From assembly GCA_004352715.1 (NCBI GenBank), contig SCFE01000068.1, forward strand, positions 507,258 through 555,756: a stretch of DNA of 48,499 nt, given 5' to 3'. The stretch is from Hofstenia miamia (taxonomy: Eukaryota; Xenacoelomorpha; Acoela). Below the pieces are notes generated by a model. That model saw only the letters and a program-made list of their open reading frames with translations. It was not told the DNA's origin and made no database searches. Positions 23,030-34,855 of the stretch are shown here, one piece after another (the first letter of the stretch is position 1; each line of letters begins with the position of its first letter). The position numbers and the translations under genes were made by a program.

Positions 23030-23689
23030 CAGAATTGTACCAGGGCCTGGGCTGTGCAGGAGCCAGGTCCGAAGTTTTGCACAACTGGCATAGAATTGTT
23101 CAAAATTTTATTAATAAATATACATTCTCTTACATTAAAATATTATATCAATTATTATATTCAATTGACTAATTATACATCAAAAAGTGAATCCATGGCG
23201 ACTATAAATACACATAATTTGGAAATTTCCTTAGTAATAGCAAACGCCAATCAATTGCATTTATACTTTAGGTGTCCCAGTGTAAACATTACACTACTTA
23301 GACAATGCCTGGGTTTTATTTGAATGCTTGCTAGAGGAATGCTGCACATTTTCATATTAAATACCATAAACATATATTTATTACTAAGACTGCAATACAT
23401 CTATTAACAATTTAAAAATGTCAATTACAATGCTTTTCCAGCAGTGGACGCATCCTTATTTTAAGCCGGTCACTTTTGATGCCACCACGAGTCAACTTTA
23501 TTGTAAAAAAGTGCAGTTGCTGCAAAAATGCATTTATTTTAGTATTTTCAGTTAATGCTTAATTTTTGTATTTACAAAAATCTTACAATGCTTGTGGATA
23601 TGACGGGCCCGGGCCGAGCCATAGCCTAAATATTACCAGTTGCAACGGGCTGGGCCCGGGATTGAAATCACAGCCCGGTTACAGCTCTG
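23030..23689. mobile_element. hAT-like element in right arm, intact relative to the left-arm copy
   Basis: Same element as 13756-14780 in opposite orientation, without the nested insertion (660 bp). Ends cagaattgtaccaggg and ...cccggttacagctctg. The 8-bp duplication aaatatat is present on both sides (23022-23029 and 23690-23697); it is the complement of the left-arm duplication, so insertion came before the arms were formed. Confidence 0.75.
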
Positions 23690-23857
23690 AAATATATACA
23701 GATAAAATATCCATTACTTTCTATTCTTGATGCTAAACTCACTATTAAATGTATTTAGATGACTTTAGTTAATGGTTTACTTTGAACGCGATATCTCTTG
23801 TTAAACAAACTATATAATGTAAACAAAATAGCATTTGGGTCCCCTCAAGTTCCTCCA

Positions 23858-25011
23858 ACATTTTAAAAGGAAATAAGTATGTTGACGGATTCACCGAGAA
23901 TGCCGCCCTGCTTATTACAATCCATTATAAGTTTTCATTTATGGTATTGCGCTCTACTCAGCTAATGAATAATAATATAACAACCAAACGTTACCTTATG
24001 CTGTGCAATGTATTAATGATAAAATATTTATGTATCATTAAGCTGAATTACTTACAAATTTTCGCAACATTTGGAGACAAAGTAACCAAGAAATTATTTT
24101 AATCATTTTAATATTGAATTTTGGAAATGAAACGTGCTTTAGCAACAAATTAACCTGAAATAATTTCTGTGTAACCAAATAACGAAATTTCTCGAAAATG
24201 TCACCTAAAATGTTATTGGGGATGTTAGTGCACCATCATAGCCAGCACCTTCGATTAGGAAATTTTTTTCCAATGATGAAACAAGAATCACTGAAAACAA
24301 ATTGATTGTGGCTAATAGAATAATTGTAGAAAGAGTCATTTAAAAAATTTTTGAAGTTCAATACTATGGCTGTTCTTAAAAAATTTGTAAATATCTGTGG
24401 TCTTTGCAATATTCAAGATAAATTTTCTAATTGATTTATTTTTTTGTATCTTATAATAAACATTTGTTAATGTTCATTAGAGAATCATGGTGAAAGCTAA
24501 TCATGTCAGCAATGTTGCTGAATTTTTGGTTTGGTTCCCATGAGTTCTATACATATTGTGGTCATATATATTGATTCAATAATGTAAATCAAACACTAAT
24601 GTCAAGTGATGCAAATATTAAAAATTGAAAAAAATCAAATATTTAGAAATAGAAAACCATTTAGTTAGTTAATGTTCTAATCCAAGTGCCTTGATTCAAG
24701 GAACCCACAACCAAAATTTAGAATATATTACACACATATGGTCAACATACCATGAATCAAGTGCATTGTACTTTACTTCTTAACAATGCAACCAACATTC
24801 TCTCATTAAAATTTGTGTTATCTTTAATCGACTGCTCAAAATTAATTATTTAATTACGAAGCTGAGGATATACATATGTGCAAATTTCAAAAAATTAATG
24901 ATCTATTTACAATTGTTGGTATATAGTCTAAATCGAAATATTCTTCAGTTATAAATACGTACCACTTTGATCAGTGTTGGACTTTGCAATGCAGAAGTAT
25001 GCCATATTCAT
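23858..25011. other. Intergenic, no gene
   Basis: AT-rich. 24190-24230 (atgtcacctaaaatgttattggggat) repeats the end of the motif cluster at 22068. Otherwise featureless. Confidence 0.55.
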
Positions 25012-25020
25012 TGGTAGATG

Positions 25021-25203
25021 CATTGAGTTCTGCTATTATACATGGAGGCGAAGCGCTTCCCGGAGAAGGCTATTGGTATTGCATCCAGAAAATTTGTGCC
25101 GCACTGATCGACGAAAGATGATAGTCAATTAAATTAATTTAATGGCATTCTTCGGGAAGTAGGTAAATGCCGCTTCGCCTCCATGTATAATAGCAGAACT
25201 CCA
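25021..25203. mobile_element. 183-bp hairpin MITE
   Basis: GAGTTCTGCTATTATACATG at 25024 and its exact complement ending at 25200 continue through gaggcgaagcg as perfect ~30-bp inverted repeats. A second matching block (cttcccggagaa against cttcccgaagaa) lies further in. The whole can fold as a long hairpin. The flanks carry tggtagatg on both sides (25012-25020 and 25204-25212), a 9-bp direct repeat suggesting a MULE-like or (8 bp) hAT-like insertion. No coding content. Confidence 0.7.
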
Positions 25204-25212
25204 TGGTAGATG

Positions 25213-26167
25213 AGTATTTGCACTTGAACTTGTGCTTTGTATTTTTCACGTATATTAAATTTTTCGTCAAAGTTGAACTTTGCTATTGGTTTTTAAAATG
25301 TGATGCTCTAGGGTTACTTCACAAAAAACTTCGCAAATTTCTATGAAGTCATAGTTGTTGTGAGATTCCACAAAACATTACAATTGCTTGTTCCTGGAAG
25401 ACAATATTGTCTAGATTTCACAAAGTTTGTGAATACAGTAAATTCAGTAACTAATGGTAAATTTAGTTTATTAGCACGTTCAAAGGACATTTTAAAATTT
25501 TCTCAGTTTTTTATGATAGATTAGGACGCTAGCCAATCAAATTTGTATAATGGGATTTGTTAATAAAATTAAAAAATTTTTAAATTTAAGTAATTACATT
25601 AAAATAAAGTTAAAATTATTTGTAATCTAATCAAAATCTAACAATTTTTAAAATTTATTTGCAATTAATTTTTTCTTGAAAAAACTCCATTAAATAATTA
25701 TTGATGTAACTTAATTGGACCATAAATGAATGCTGCGTTGATGTTACATTAAAATTTATAGACATATATTATATATTTTAATAGCCTTGTCAGCATTGTG
25801 CTAAATCACAATTATATACATCAATTGAATCGAACAACATTGAGCCGAAATTTGGCAAGTTTTACTGGTTCCTTCTAACTCAAACGGTTTGTTAATTTGA
25901 TTTATCCATCTATCTAACTAACTATCTACCTATTTGTCTATTTTTTTATATATCAAAGCAATAAAATTTGCAAAATTCTATTATATATATATATATATAT
26001 ATAGAAAAAAGTTGCTTTATCAAACCTATAATTTTCTGCCTAGATGTTGAGAGCAATGTCTACATAAAAAAATGTTGAATAAATCTAAGTAAAAAATTTT
26101 TCTTTATATTATCTTTGTAATTGGCTCTAAATATGTACATTTTATTTAGCTCAATAAATTACTTAGC

Positions 26168-26198
<31 letters not shown>

Positions 26199-26374
26199 NN
26201 NNNNNNNNNNNNNNNNNNNNNNNNNNNNNNNNNNNNNNNNNNNNNNNNNNNNNNNNNNNNNNNNNNNNNNNNNNNNNNNNNNNNNNNNNNNNNNNNNNNN
26301 NNNNTCTTTATATTATCTTTGTAATTGGCTCTAAATATGTACATTTTATTTAGCTCAATAAATTACTTAGCACA

Positions 26375-26417
<43 letters not shown>

Positions 26418-26622
26418 GAACTATTTCCATTAAAATATATTTCGCATCAATACAAACAATTTCATTAACAAGTGAACTAAGCCATAAAATTTAACTAAGT
26501 AAAAATATGGTTTCACTTTGATTTTGAAACTACTTAAGACACAGTATTTTTAAAGTATATAATAATATAATACTTTGATAAATAGGAAATTACTTCATCT
26601 TTTTAACTTTATAATTTAGGAA
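25213..26622. other. Intergenic with (TA)n and a gap-associated duplication
   Basis: (TA)n at 25982-26003, 26171-26198 and 26375-26413. 26101-26198 and 26305-26400 are the same sequence on either side of the gap 26199-26304, most simply an unmerged contig overlap. No gene. The stretch just before 26623 would contain the LRAT promoter or a 5' intron end. Confidence 0.6.
26101..26413. repeat. Duplicated sequence across an assembly gap
   Basis: tctttatattatctttgtaa starts both copies (26101 and 26305), each ending in the same (TA)n. Likely one locus represented twice. Confidence 0.85.
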
Positions 26623-27804
26623 ATGCAAAAAGATGTGAAAATAGAAGCAACTTCATTATCTATAGAGGAAATTGCAAAGAACAATGAAAGTCTACAACAG
26701 CAGAGTAGTGATAAGAAGGAAATTATATGCAAATTAGTTCAAATTAGTACAGTAAATCAAATAGAAAGAGGCAATCATCTTGTTTTTAACCGCAGATATG
26801 GTATTCAACATCATGCAATTGTAAAAGAAGTAAATTCAAAAAATAAAAAAATATCAGTGATAGAGTATACTAATGAAAAAAATCCAGAATCTACTAAAGA
26901 AAACGTAAATTTTTCTAAAGGAGAAATTATGGAAAACTCATATGGATTTGACTATTTTAAAAGAATTGATAAATACACATATGAAGAAGAATTTCACGCA
27001 GATCTAGTGATTATCAGAGCAGAAAGTCGTAAAGGAGAAAATATATTTGATTTTTATGCAAATAATTGTGAGCATTTTGCAACATGGGCAAAGACAGGAA
27101 ACGCATTTTCAAAACAGGTTGAAAATGTAAATACTTCTGGATTATTTTCTCTATGCATTGGGGTCTTGAGAAGTATTTTAATATGTAAGGCAATTCTGGT
27201 AACAAGAAACTGCATAGAGAATAGAACGAGAAAAAGCATCATTGAGGTTACTCTTCAAAAGATGCGGCTGATTGCTTTAGTAATATCTTCATTTGAATTT
27301 TGTTTTCAAATGTTTCAAATCCTAGTTTATTACATCTGTAATTTTCTTGATCTGCCTTCTTTACTTAGACAAATGACTGAGTTATTAGCTCAGACAACAT
27401 TTACATTGTTTGCATTTTCTTTTTTGACATTTTCTTTACCTAGAGGAATTATTGGTATAATTGTAGAGATTTTGTATGGTACTGCATTATCAGGTGCTTC
27501 CAAATATTGTGGGACAATTGTTGGAAGAGAAGCTTTTTATCAAATTAAGAAAATACCATGCTCAATATCATGTGAATTTGGTGCAAAAATAAAGCAATTT
27601 GCAAAAAAGCTACATTCAGAAAAATGGATGAAATTGGCAATGCAATTCATTGGAACAATCAAATCTGTTGGAAATACAATTGGCAATATTATCTATAAAT
27701 TACTATTTGTAGGCAAAGCACCTATATCTGCAGCAGTATTAGCAACCAAAAAGGTTGCAAATTTTTCAAATTTATTTTTGAAGAAAAATACATTACAAAT
27801 TTAG
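26623..27804 (+). CDS. LRAT/NlpC-P60-like domain protein with hydrophobic C-terminal region (393 aa)
   Basis: An uninterrupted 393-codon frame. Residues ~46-160 form an LRAT domain: GNHLVFNRRYGIQHHAIVKE carries the conserved histidine (H63/H64), and NNCEHFATWAKTG carries the nucleophile C149. In LRAT and PLAAT enzymes this Cys, with His, transfers acyl groups from phospholipids (retinol esterification, N-acyl transfer) or hydrolyses them. The position usually holding the second His reads VIEYT, with Glu81, so the classical His-His-Cys triad may be altered. Residues ~216-242 and ~258-290 are hydrophobic and probably membrane-associated; the tail (~300-393) is basic and amphipathic, with no domain known to me. 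Typical LRAT or PLAAT proteins are 160-230 aa; the ~230-aa extension is unusual but C-terminally extended LRAT proteins exist in invertebrates. An in-frame TAG lies two codons upstream. The context tttataatttag/gaaatg could be a splice acceptor, placing the whole CDS in one exon. Two AATAAA signals follow. Confidence 0.88.
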   Translation: MQKDVKIEATSLSIEEIAKNNESLQQQSSDKKEIICKLVQISTVNQIERGNHLVFNRRYGIQHHAIVKEVNSKNKKISVIEYTNEKNPESTKENVNFSKGEIMENSYGFDYFKRIDKYTYEEEFHADLVIIRAESRKGENIFDFYANNCEHFATWAKTGNAFSKQVENVNTSGLFSLCIGVLRSILICKAILVTRNCIENRTRKSIIEVTLQKMRLIALVISSFEFCFQMFQILVYYICNFLDLPSLLRQMTELLAQTTFTLFAFSFLTFSLPRGIIGIIVEILYGTALSGASKYCGTIVGREAFYQIKKIPCSISCEFGAKIKQFAKKLHSEKWMKLAMQFIGTIKSVGNTIGNIIYKLLFVGKAPISAAVLATKKVANFSNLFLKKNTLQI

Positions 27805-27842
27805 AATTTTATAATTAATTTAAATATTTATGATATTAGACA

Positions 27843-27852
27843 AATAAATAAA
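27843..27852 (+). promoter_or_regulatory. Overlapping polyadenylation signals
   Basis: AATAAATAAA, two overlapping AATAAA hexamers, starts 38 bases after the LRAT stop codon. The position fits a short 3' UTR. Confidence 0.55.
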
Positions 27853-30800
27853 GTGTTTGTAATGAGCTGGAGCTAGTTAAAGCTCAAAATAAATGCTATT
27901 AACTACAAATATGAAAGACTTAGAAGCTTCAATATGAAATATTTTAAAATTATAATATTTTTAGAATGATAGAGGGATAAAAGCAATTAGAAAATTTTAC
28001 TACTGATTCCTGCAGAGATTATTTAGCCTTGAATTTTATTAATAAATATAATATAACTGATTTAAGTAATTCAGGAAGTAAGCTCAAAGAATGATTAAAT
28101 GAATGATTTTTCTCATTTTTAAAGTATGTATTGGCAATTTGTTCAACACGCTTACAAAAAGATGTTTATGATGGTGATTATCACATTTACCTCATCACTA
28201 GCATGATGAGTAAAATCTCGAGAACTTTTGCTTCATAGTTACATCTTAGTGACTAGCCTCATTACATTATGCAATATTAAAAAAGCATTTTACTTAGCAA
28301 TTGTTCTAATCATACAGTTTCTGTGGATAACAACAAATTTATACCATAATAAGTTCATGTGACTGGCAATAACTAGCAAGGGCATGATCAGATTATATAC
28401 TGTCAAACTTTGCTTGCCACAATAAATGACAAATCACTAATTTATTAAAGTAGCTATGAATTTCACAATACTAAAAAAATATTAAAAGCATTTACTAAGT
28501 TTCTCTTCCTTCTTAGTCCTTCTTTTTTACTGTGATTATTTGATTATTTTAAAAGTGATATTTAATGCAATTTCTAAAGACAGGGAATGAAATGAAGGTA
28601 TTTATTATGAATATTATAAATTATATTAATATGCATTATCATTTACAAGCATGAAAATTAATTTAAGACTAAGCCTTTTAATAAAAAAGTTTTAAAAATT
28701 ATTTTCATTTCAATTTTTAAAGAATGGATTCAAATAAACTGTGAGATTTTAATGAAATATTTATAAGTAGATTGATTTTTTAACCAGAAGAAATGATGTT
28801 TCAAAGAATCAAGCAGATCTCTTATTAATTAACTGCATTCATGAAATTTTAATGTATTAGGCATTTTAGCAAACAAAAATATAACTATATGAGCAATCTT
28901 CTTAGAATAATGAACTAAAGTTCAATTGCTCAATCACAATCAATTAACACACCTTTTGTGAAATCCTCTACCATCAATATTAAGTTCTTATTTCATCATA
29001 AGTGACTATCCTTGACAGCATCTGTTTCAATGATTTATAATAATCTGCATTAAATTTCCCTATATTGTTGTTTCCACTCTGTCACACTATAGAAATGTTG
29101 AGGCAAGGTTGCTGTAATTGCTTCAAATTTTGTTGGGTGGTCATGAACTTCAAATTGCCTATATTATATTAAATGGTCAAACAAAATTACAGCAGTCAGG
29201 TTTTCAATGGATTTAACTGGTAATACATATCAGCATTAAATTGTATTGCATGACAAGGCAGTAGTGTTGAAAACTACAATAAAATTAATAAGCCAGCAAG
29301 TAACAACAATTTTCTATCATGCAAACAGGCAAAAGGGATGTACTCATAAAAAATGATAAACACCAAGTATTGAAAAGAGAAAAATTAATAAAGATAAACA
29401 TTACATTTGAATAAACAAAGTTGATTGTGAAAAACAAATTGAAATGCATAAATTATGATGAGAATGGACCCTGGACTAAAAAATTGCACACAATTAAAAT
29501 CAAGGCTGAAACTGTGAGTAAGAACAAAATCAGTACAGTGGCATAACAATGCTCTAATACAAACTGAAATTTTGTCTAAAATTATAATTGATACAATACC
29601 AGCTGTACTTTTATAATTGCCACATGGATACTGGAACAACATTGTCTGTAATCACAGATAGTTGTGTTGTAATTCAAAGATATACAACCACAAATCATAA
29701 CATTGATAAAACATCAGCTTGTTGTGTGGATTTGAGGCACAAGATTATTGATATTGTGACATTCACAAAGAACTCAAAATTTCTGTAATTTTATATTTGT
29801 TGTATTTACACAAAGCTGAAATCATTATCCAATAAATTTACGTTCAAGAGCAATATTTTGAAAGAAAAATAATTGCATAATTGATTTTGCTAAGACATAA
29901 ATGAAAGTGAATGAAAAAAAATTCAAGATAAACAATGAACACACAGCAAACAGTCAGGAATTCAAATTGAAGGAAAACATATTAGAGCCACATCAATAGA
30001 AAATTTCAAGGAAATTACTAAGTGATTTTCTTGGTGAGTATGCAACCATCTGCTATATGTCAAAACAAAACTCATATTTTGCAGTCATTATTAGTTCCAT
30101 AAACTGGGGATAGAAAATTGGTGAAAAAGTGAAGAACTGGGCATTGAGTTAAGTTATACCTAGAAGTGTGATGGTTGCTTTAAAAGCAATGTTGATAATG
30201 AATTCAGTCCCTAAGAGAAGTGAACCAATTATATCAATATCAAAAGATTGGAAAGCATGAAAAACCCATAAAGACACATATCCACTTCTGTTCATAGATG
30301 ATGTACTGCATGATGTCCTTAAAAGTAAATACTCCACAACATTGGATTTATGTAAGCTACTGACAGAAATAAAAAAAAATGTAATATTTTAGACATAAAC
30401 TCAGAAATTCAGGAGAAATTTCAGGTCAATAAATTAGCACTAATGAAAATCTTAAGAAAAATTCTGACATTTCTTGATTTTAAAGCCAGACAATATGGAA
30501 TTGAGATAGCTGAAAAAATTTTAAATGAACAAGTCAAAAATAGTGTGAGGTAATGATGGCAAATTCATGTCAGCATTTGTGCTATGAATACCAATTGTAA
30601 GTTATTATTATTTTATTATAGTAATTTATGAGGATATTATTCATATTTCTATATATACTAAGAAATTCAATAAAACAGGCTTTGACAAAATTTACTAAAA
30701 TTCTGCCTCTAGCTTTGAGTTTGAATCTGCCTGACCAATCTCTTCTTGCATCAGGAAAGAAGTATTTTAAGTTGAATATTGTAACAAATGAAAATCCAGA

Positions 30801-31587
30801 AGTTCACCAATTGTAAACCCAAAACTGCAAATAGTTATTCAACTGTCAAAGAAAACTGTAAGAACACACTTCAGACCACAAGAAAATAACAGTTTATTTA
30901 CTTAATTATGCAGTCTGATTCATTAGCATTGTATATACTTAGTTACCTTTTTATATTATAAAATATTTTCTAGGTAGTTTTTTTTAATTATTAATTTTAA
31001 TTGAATTAATCACTTCCAGTTTGGGTCTAGCTATATTTATTTATTACTTTTGGCTTTTCCTCAATTGTAAATCATTATCTACATATTTGGTAGTTACATA
31101 TTTTCCATATACACTTGTTTTAATAAATGTTACTTTCTTTATTTTTTATTGTATTAGACATTAAATTATGCCAGAGTAATTGAGGCAACAACAAAGCTAA
31201 GTTTCTGAGCATTCTCAAACTTAGATAATTTTTATTTGAACTATTATGTAAGCTGCTAGTGAAGCTATAACTAATCAATTATGGTCATAATAAATTAAAC
31301 CCAGACTTGTGTAAAGCATCTAAACACTTTTAGCTATTAGTTCAGTGGATACAGATAGCATCATAAAAAATTAAGTAGTTGCCGTTATATAGTTCTGCTT
31401 TTAAATTAAATAAACATGTACTTGTTTAAATTGAATTTCCTGGCATAAATTAATTATTTTGGCAGAAGATGTATATGTATAATATGTGATAGGCAAGTAG
31501 CAACACTGCTTAACCTTATAATTTCTACTTTGATTAGAGTTGAACTCATTTTTGTTCACTCCAACAAACTAACTAAAACAAAATAGT
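27853..31587. other. Intergenic, 3.7 kb without a supportable gene
   Basis: Uniformly AT-rich. A 62-codon minus-strand frame at 30149-30337 ends at ctag/gtataac and could be an exon, but its length is chance-level. No repeats with recognisable ends seen. Confidence 0.5.
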
Positions 31588-31794
31588 TCAAACCCTGTTG
31601 GTGTTGTAATTCAATTGAAACAGTATTTTGGGCTCCCCATACCTCATTTTACAAAAGGTATTAAATACTGAGAGCAGTAAATTGGTTATAAGCTGGGAGT
31701 AAATAAAAGGTTCCCCCTTTGAGCAATAGAGTCCATTGCAATAGTTAAAGTGTTTTAAGGTAATAAGATAGCATTGAACACATGGACAAAACAA
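31588..31794 (-). pseudogene. Possible remnant of a CR1/Jockey-type LINE C-terminus
   Basis: A 68-codon frame includes LKHFNYCNGLY followed by a leucine-rich stretch. This recalls the 'SRLDYCNSLLYGLP...LQ.VQNAAARL' segment after the polymerase domain of many LINE reverse transcriptases. The match is short and degenerate, and chance cannot be excluded. Confidence 0.25.
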
Positions 31795-32039
31795 AGAAAC
31801 TAAACAAAAAACAAACCAAAACTAAATCAAAGTAATAAGTTAAATAGATACTCATTCACGCATATTTACTGAGGCATTATGTCAGGACCAATTGATTATC
31901 TAAAAAGGTTTTATGGGTTAGTTAAAAAGATATCTACATGTATAAAACCTGTACCAGTCACAACTATAATTTTAATAATCTTTTGGTAGGACTATGCTTT
32001 TAATACTATATTCGATTGCTGTATCAAAGTTCGATGTAC

Positions 32040-33876
32040 TAAGTAAGTCTGAAAATATATGTGAAAGTCTGCTGGTTTTTGTGGTATTCAGGCTGTACAA
32101 TGAAATATCAAATGCTTGGAGTTATTATTTTCGTTGTTACATAATCTGCATAATGGTGTATCAATTAGTCTAGAAAAGAAGAATTTAATTCTATTTAATG
32201 TGACCTTGTACATAATTGTCTTATAATAAGGGCGAATTGATGTAATTCTTAATTTTTGAAGTAATTTTTGGATGTTGAGACTTGTAATATGCCACTAATT
32301 TGATGCTTTCTCAAAAAAATTTTTGAATATCAGGTTCACAATAATTACAAAAATCACTTAATGTTTTTCCTTTGATTGATTGTTTAAATTTTAATGTGGA
32401 AGTGGAACCCCGTTTGTGAATTATAAAGTTTTGCAGACTTTCTAGCACAGTATCTTGGTTAAATTTAATCGGCTCCCCATAAGTTTTTGGATTGTGAATA
32501 ATCTCGTCTAATTGTGAGCTACAGCCATTGGGGTTTAATTCGAATTTTAGACGTTGCAAGGTTCCTAGAATATTATATAAGGAGGGGCATATTGTCTTAA
32601 AGACTTAGGTAAATGATATGACTAAGCATGTCCATTAAATTGCTTTTAATTGTAAGTGATTTAATGATCTTAGAGTACATAACCTATTTATGGGATGCGA
32701 TTTGGCTCTTAGTATTGTGAATATGATATTTGTTTTATATGCCAGTTGATAGTAGAATATGTTACCTAGTTGAATTCCTCCTCTTTTATAATTGCAATAC
32801 AATATTTTGGTAGGGCGTGAGTGGTCTTTATTATTCCATACTTCATTAATTATCGTTGCTTGAATTGAATTGTTTATTGGTAGAAGCAGGTAAAATTGAA
32901 TTTATAAAATTACTTAGTTAGCAATAATACATTAAGAGCCTTGGCCTTCCCATAGATGGACATTTTCCGATTTGAAATGAAATTGATTAATAATTTATTA
33001 TCACTTAGAAATGCATCATTATCAATAGAATTTATACCGGATATCTTTAACTTTACTCCTAATAATAATATTTCATTGTTATTGCATATACATTCAGTAG
33101 ACCATTCTTTCACTTTATTTATGCCTGTGTAAATTGATTTTTGCTTATTTATCGAAAGTCCGCTAATTCTACAAAATTCCTCCAGGTGTTTGAAGTACTT
33201 GGCTAGGCTATCTGAATTTGATGCGATTAATGTAATATCGTCGGCAAATGCAAGATGTTTTATTTCTATGTCGTCGTAAATAAAACCGTGAATTTGTTGT
33301 GAATGCCGTATTAGGTTCAGGAAGGGTTCTACTGTAAACTTAAACAGTATGCATGAGTATAATGCGCGAATAAGGTTTAAAATAATGTCAGGTATCCCAA
33401 GCTTTTCTAGTGTATTAAACAATTGAGTCGTATGTTTTATTAAAATCAATATTGAGTATTCCCATATCAATGTTGTTTATTCTATATAGGTCAATAATAC
33501 ATTGGATTGTTGAAATGTTTAATGAAGAGTTCCTCGCCTTTATAAAGCCAGGGTGCGTTGCATATATGTATTTCTGTCCCAAAGCTCCGAGTCTACAATT
33601 AAGGATATGTGATAGAATTTTCAGATCCATGTTTAATAGAGATATAGGTCGCCAGGACTTTGGATGTTCTAAATCTTTCCCCCTTTTCAGAATAATCTAA
33701 TTAATGCATTGGAAATACTATTAGAAATTTGGCCGGATTTTAAAATTGATTCAATTAATAGTAAATAATGCGATGCAAGCAAAAAGTCAGAATTAAGGCC
33801 ATCTATTACGGGAGAATTTTTCAGTTTATCTATTGCTAAATTAATTTCGTCAATGGATATGCTCTGATTTCAGGAA
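32040..33876 (-). pseudogene. 5'-truncated, decayed L1/Tx1-like LINE reverse transcriptase
   Basis: Read on the minus strand, collinear fragments give the reverse transcriptase in order. First, SISIDEINLAIDKLKNSP (~33870-33810, fingers). Then DLEHPKSWRPISLLNMDLKI (~33690-33610) and ATHPGFIKARNSS. Then NIDFNKTYDS (~33465-33425, domain with the first catalytic Asp). Then the active-site box LAFADDITLIASN (FADD at 33237-33248) and SINKQKS downstream. A distant C-terminal part (32559-32311, then ~32300-32090) ends in a Cys-His motif of the form PLCRLC...HLIFHC. At least three frame changes and several stops break it. The WRPISLLN and GFI..R spacing fits the L1/Tx1 group better than CR1. No endonuclease or ORF1 is present, so only the 3' half survives. 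The 3' end is uncertain. Confidence 0.75.
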
Positions 33877-33973
33877 ATTGTTGAAAGCTTCTGGGTTCAA
33901 GTTCTTGATTATAGTACAGATTTTGGAGCCAAGTGGATTGTCTGTCTCGGAAAGAAAAGTGTTCGATCTTTAC

Positions 33974-34121
33974 CTGCTGGTGGCAAACTGAATGTTGCAC
34001 TGAGATTCTGGAACTTGTTGGTGTCCAAGCTCAGTTCTTCGATGTTTTCAGGAGCCTGCAATGTGAGAAGAGCACTAACAGCGCGTTTGGGAGAGGTGAA
34101 GTCTTGGGCATAGGATGACAT
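33974..34121 (-). CDS. Candidate first coding exon of an unrecognised gene
   Basis: The region 33910-34400 is clearly less AT-rich than its neighbours. On the minus strand an ATG at 34121 opens a frame that stays open to a consensus donor, CCAGCAG/GTAAAG, at 33974/33973. Inside it gctcttctcacattgcag/GC (34056/34055) is a good acceptor with a pyrimidine tract, so the true exon may instead be the 82-bp piece 33974-34055. A strong donor, caatt/GTAAGTT, lies upstream at 34172/34171, and would end a noncoding or signal-encoding exon. The peptide (SPKRAVSALLTLQAPENIEE, then LDTNKFQNLSATFSLPP) matches nothing I know. The next exons would lie leftward, beyond the LINE remnant, and I could not find them. 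Alternatively this is transposon-derived. Confidence 0.35.
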
Positions 34122-34399
34122 ATTTAAAAATGAAAGGCAGTAGTGATGTACACAAAAACAAAACAACTTACAATTGGAAGAATGGGGGAAGTTGGGAGCT
34201 TCAGGTTGAAGAGGGGAGGGTAGAGAGGTGAAAACTTCGTTGGATGGTGTAAACAAAGAGGATGAACTTCAAGGGAACCAACAAAACTTCAGAGAAACAC
34301 ACTAAAATTACAGGAGAGCGAAAGCAATGCAAAAAAGCGAAAAGCAAAAGAGCAATGAAAATGTTGACAACTGCTGCCAACACCCACGCCAGGTAAATA

Positions 34400-34850
34400 T
34401 AGCTTGCCAGGAAAACTGTTCTAAAAGTGTTGTGTCCATTTAAGTTAAAAACTTGTTATTATATACAAAATTATTAACAAATTATTCACAAATACATGCT
34501 AAAAACAAAAACACTGCCAATCCAAACAACCAGGACCAATGTTACATTAGCACTAATTTTAAGGAGCATCCCATTGTGTCTGTAACAATGAGAGAAAAAA
34601 TAACTGAAACTGAATTAGTTGAGAGCAAAATATGGATATAATATTACGAAAAATTAAAATGAGAAACCTGAAGAAAAATTTAGAAAAATTTTCAAATGAT
34701 GCTATGCTAGATACAAATTTGGACTCATCAAAAATGGGTTATTATTTTTAACAGAAATTTAAAAGTGCAATCATATAAGGAAAACATATAAAAATGGATA
34801 CTTAGGCATTAATCAGACAGAATTTGCATTTAATTCTAGAAATATTTCCA
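34400..34850. other. Intergenic, no feature
   Basis: AT-rich, with A-rich stretches and no coding or repeat signal. Confidence 0.5.
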
Positions 34851-34855
34851 CATGA

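Larger units (their letters stand above)
21130..23857 (-). repeat. Right arm of the ~10-kb imperfect inverted repeat
   Basis: Reverse complement of segments of 13590-18568 (inner 21130-21458; outer ~22255-23857). The interval ~21459-22254 is unique to this arm. Includes an N-joined direct duplication (~22608-22707 and 22709-22806) inside the part matching 15105-15230 of the left arm. Confidence 0.85.
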
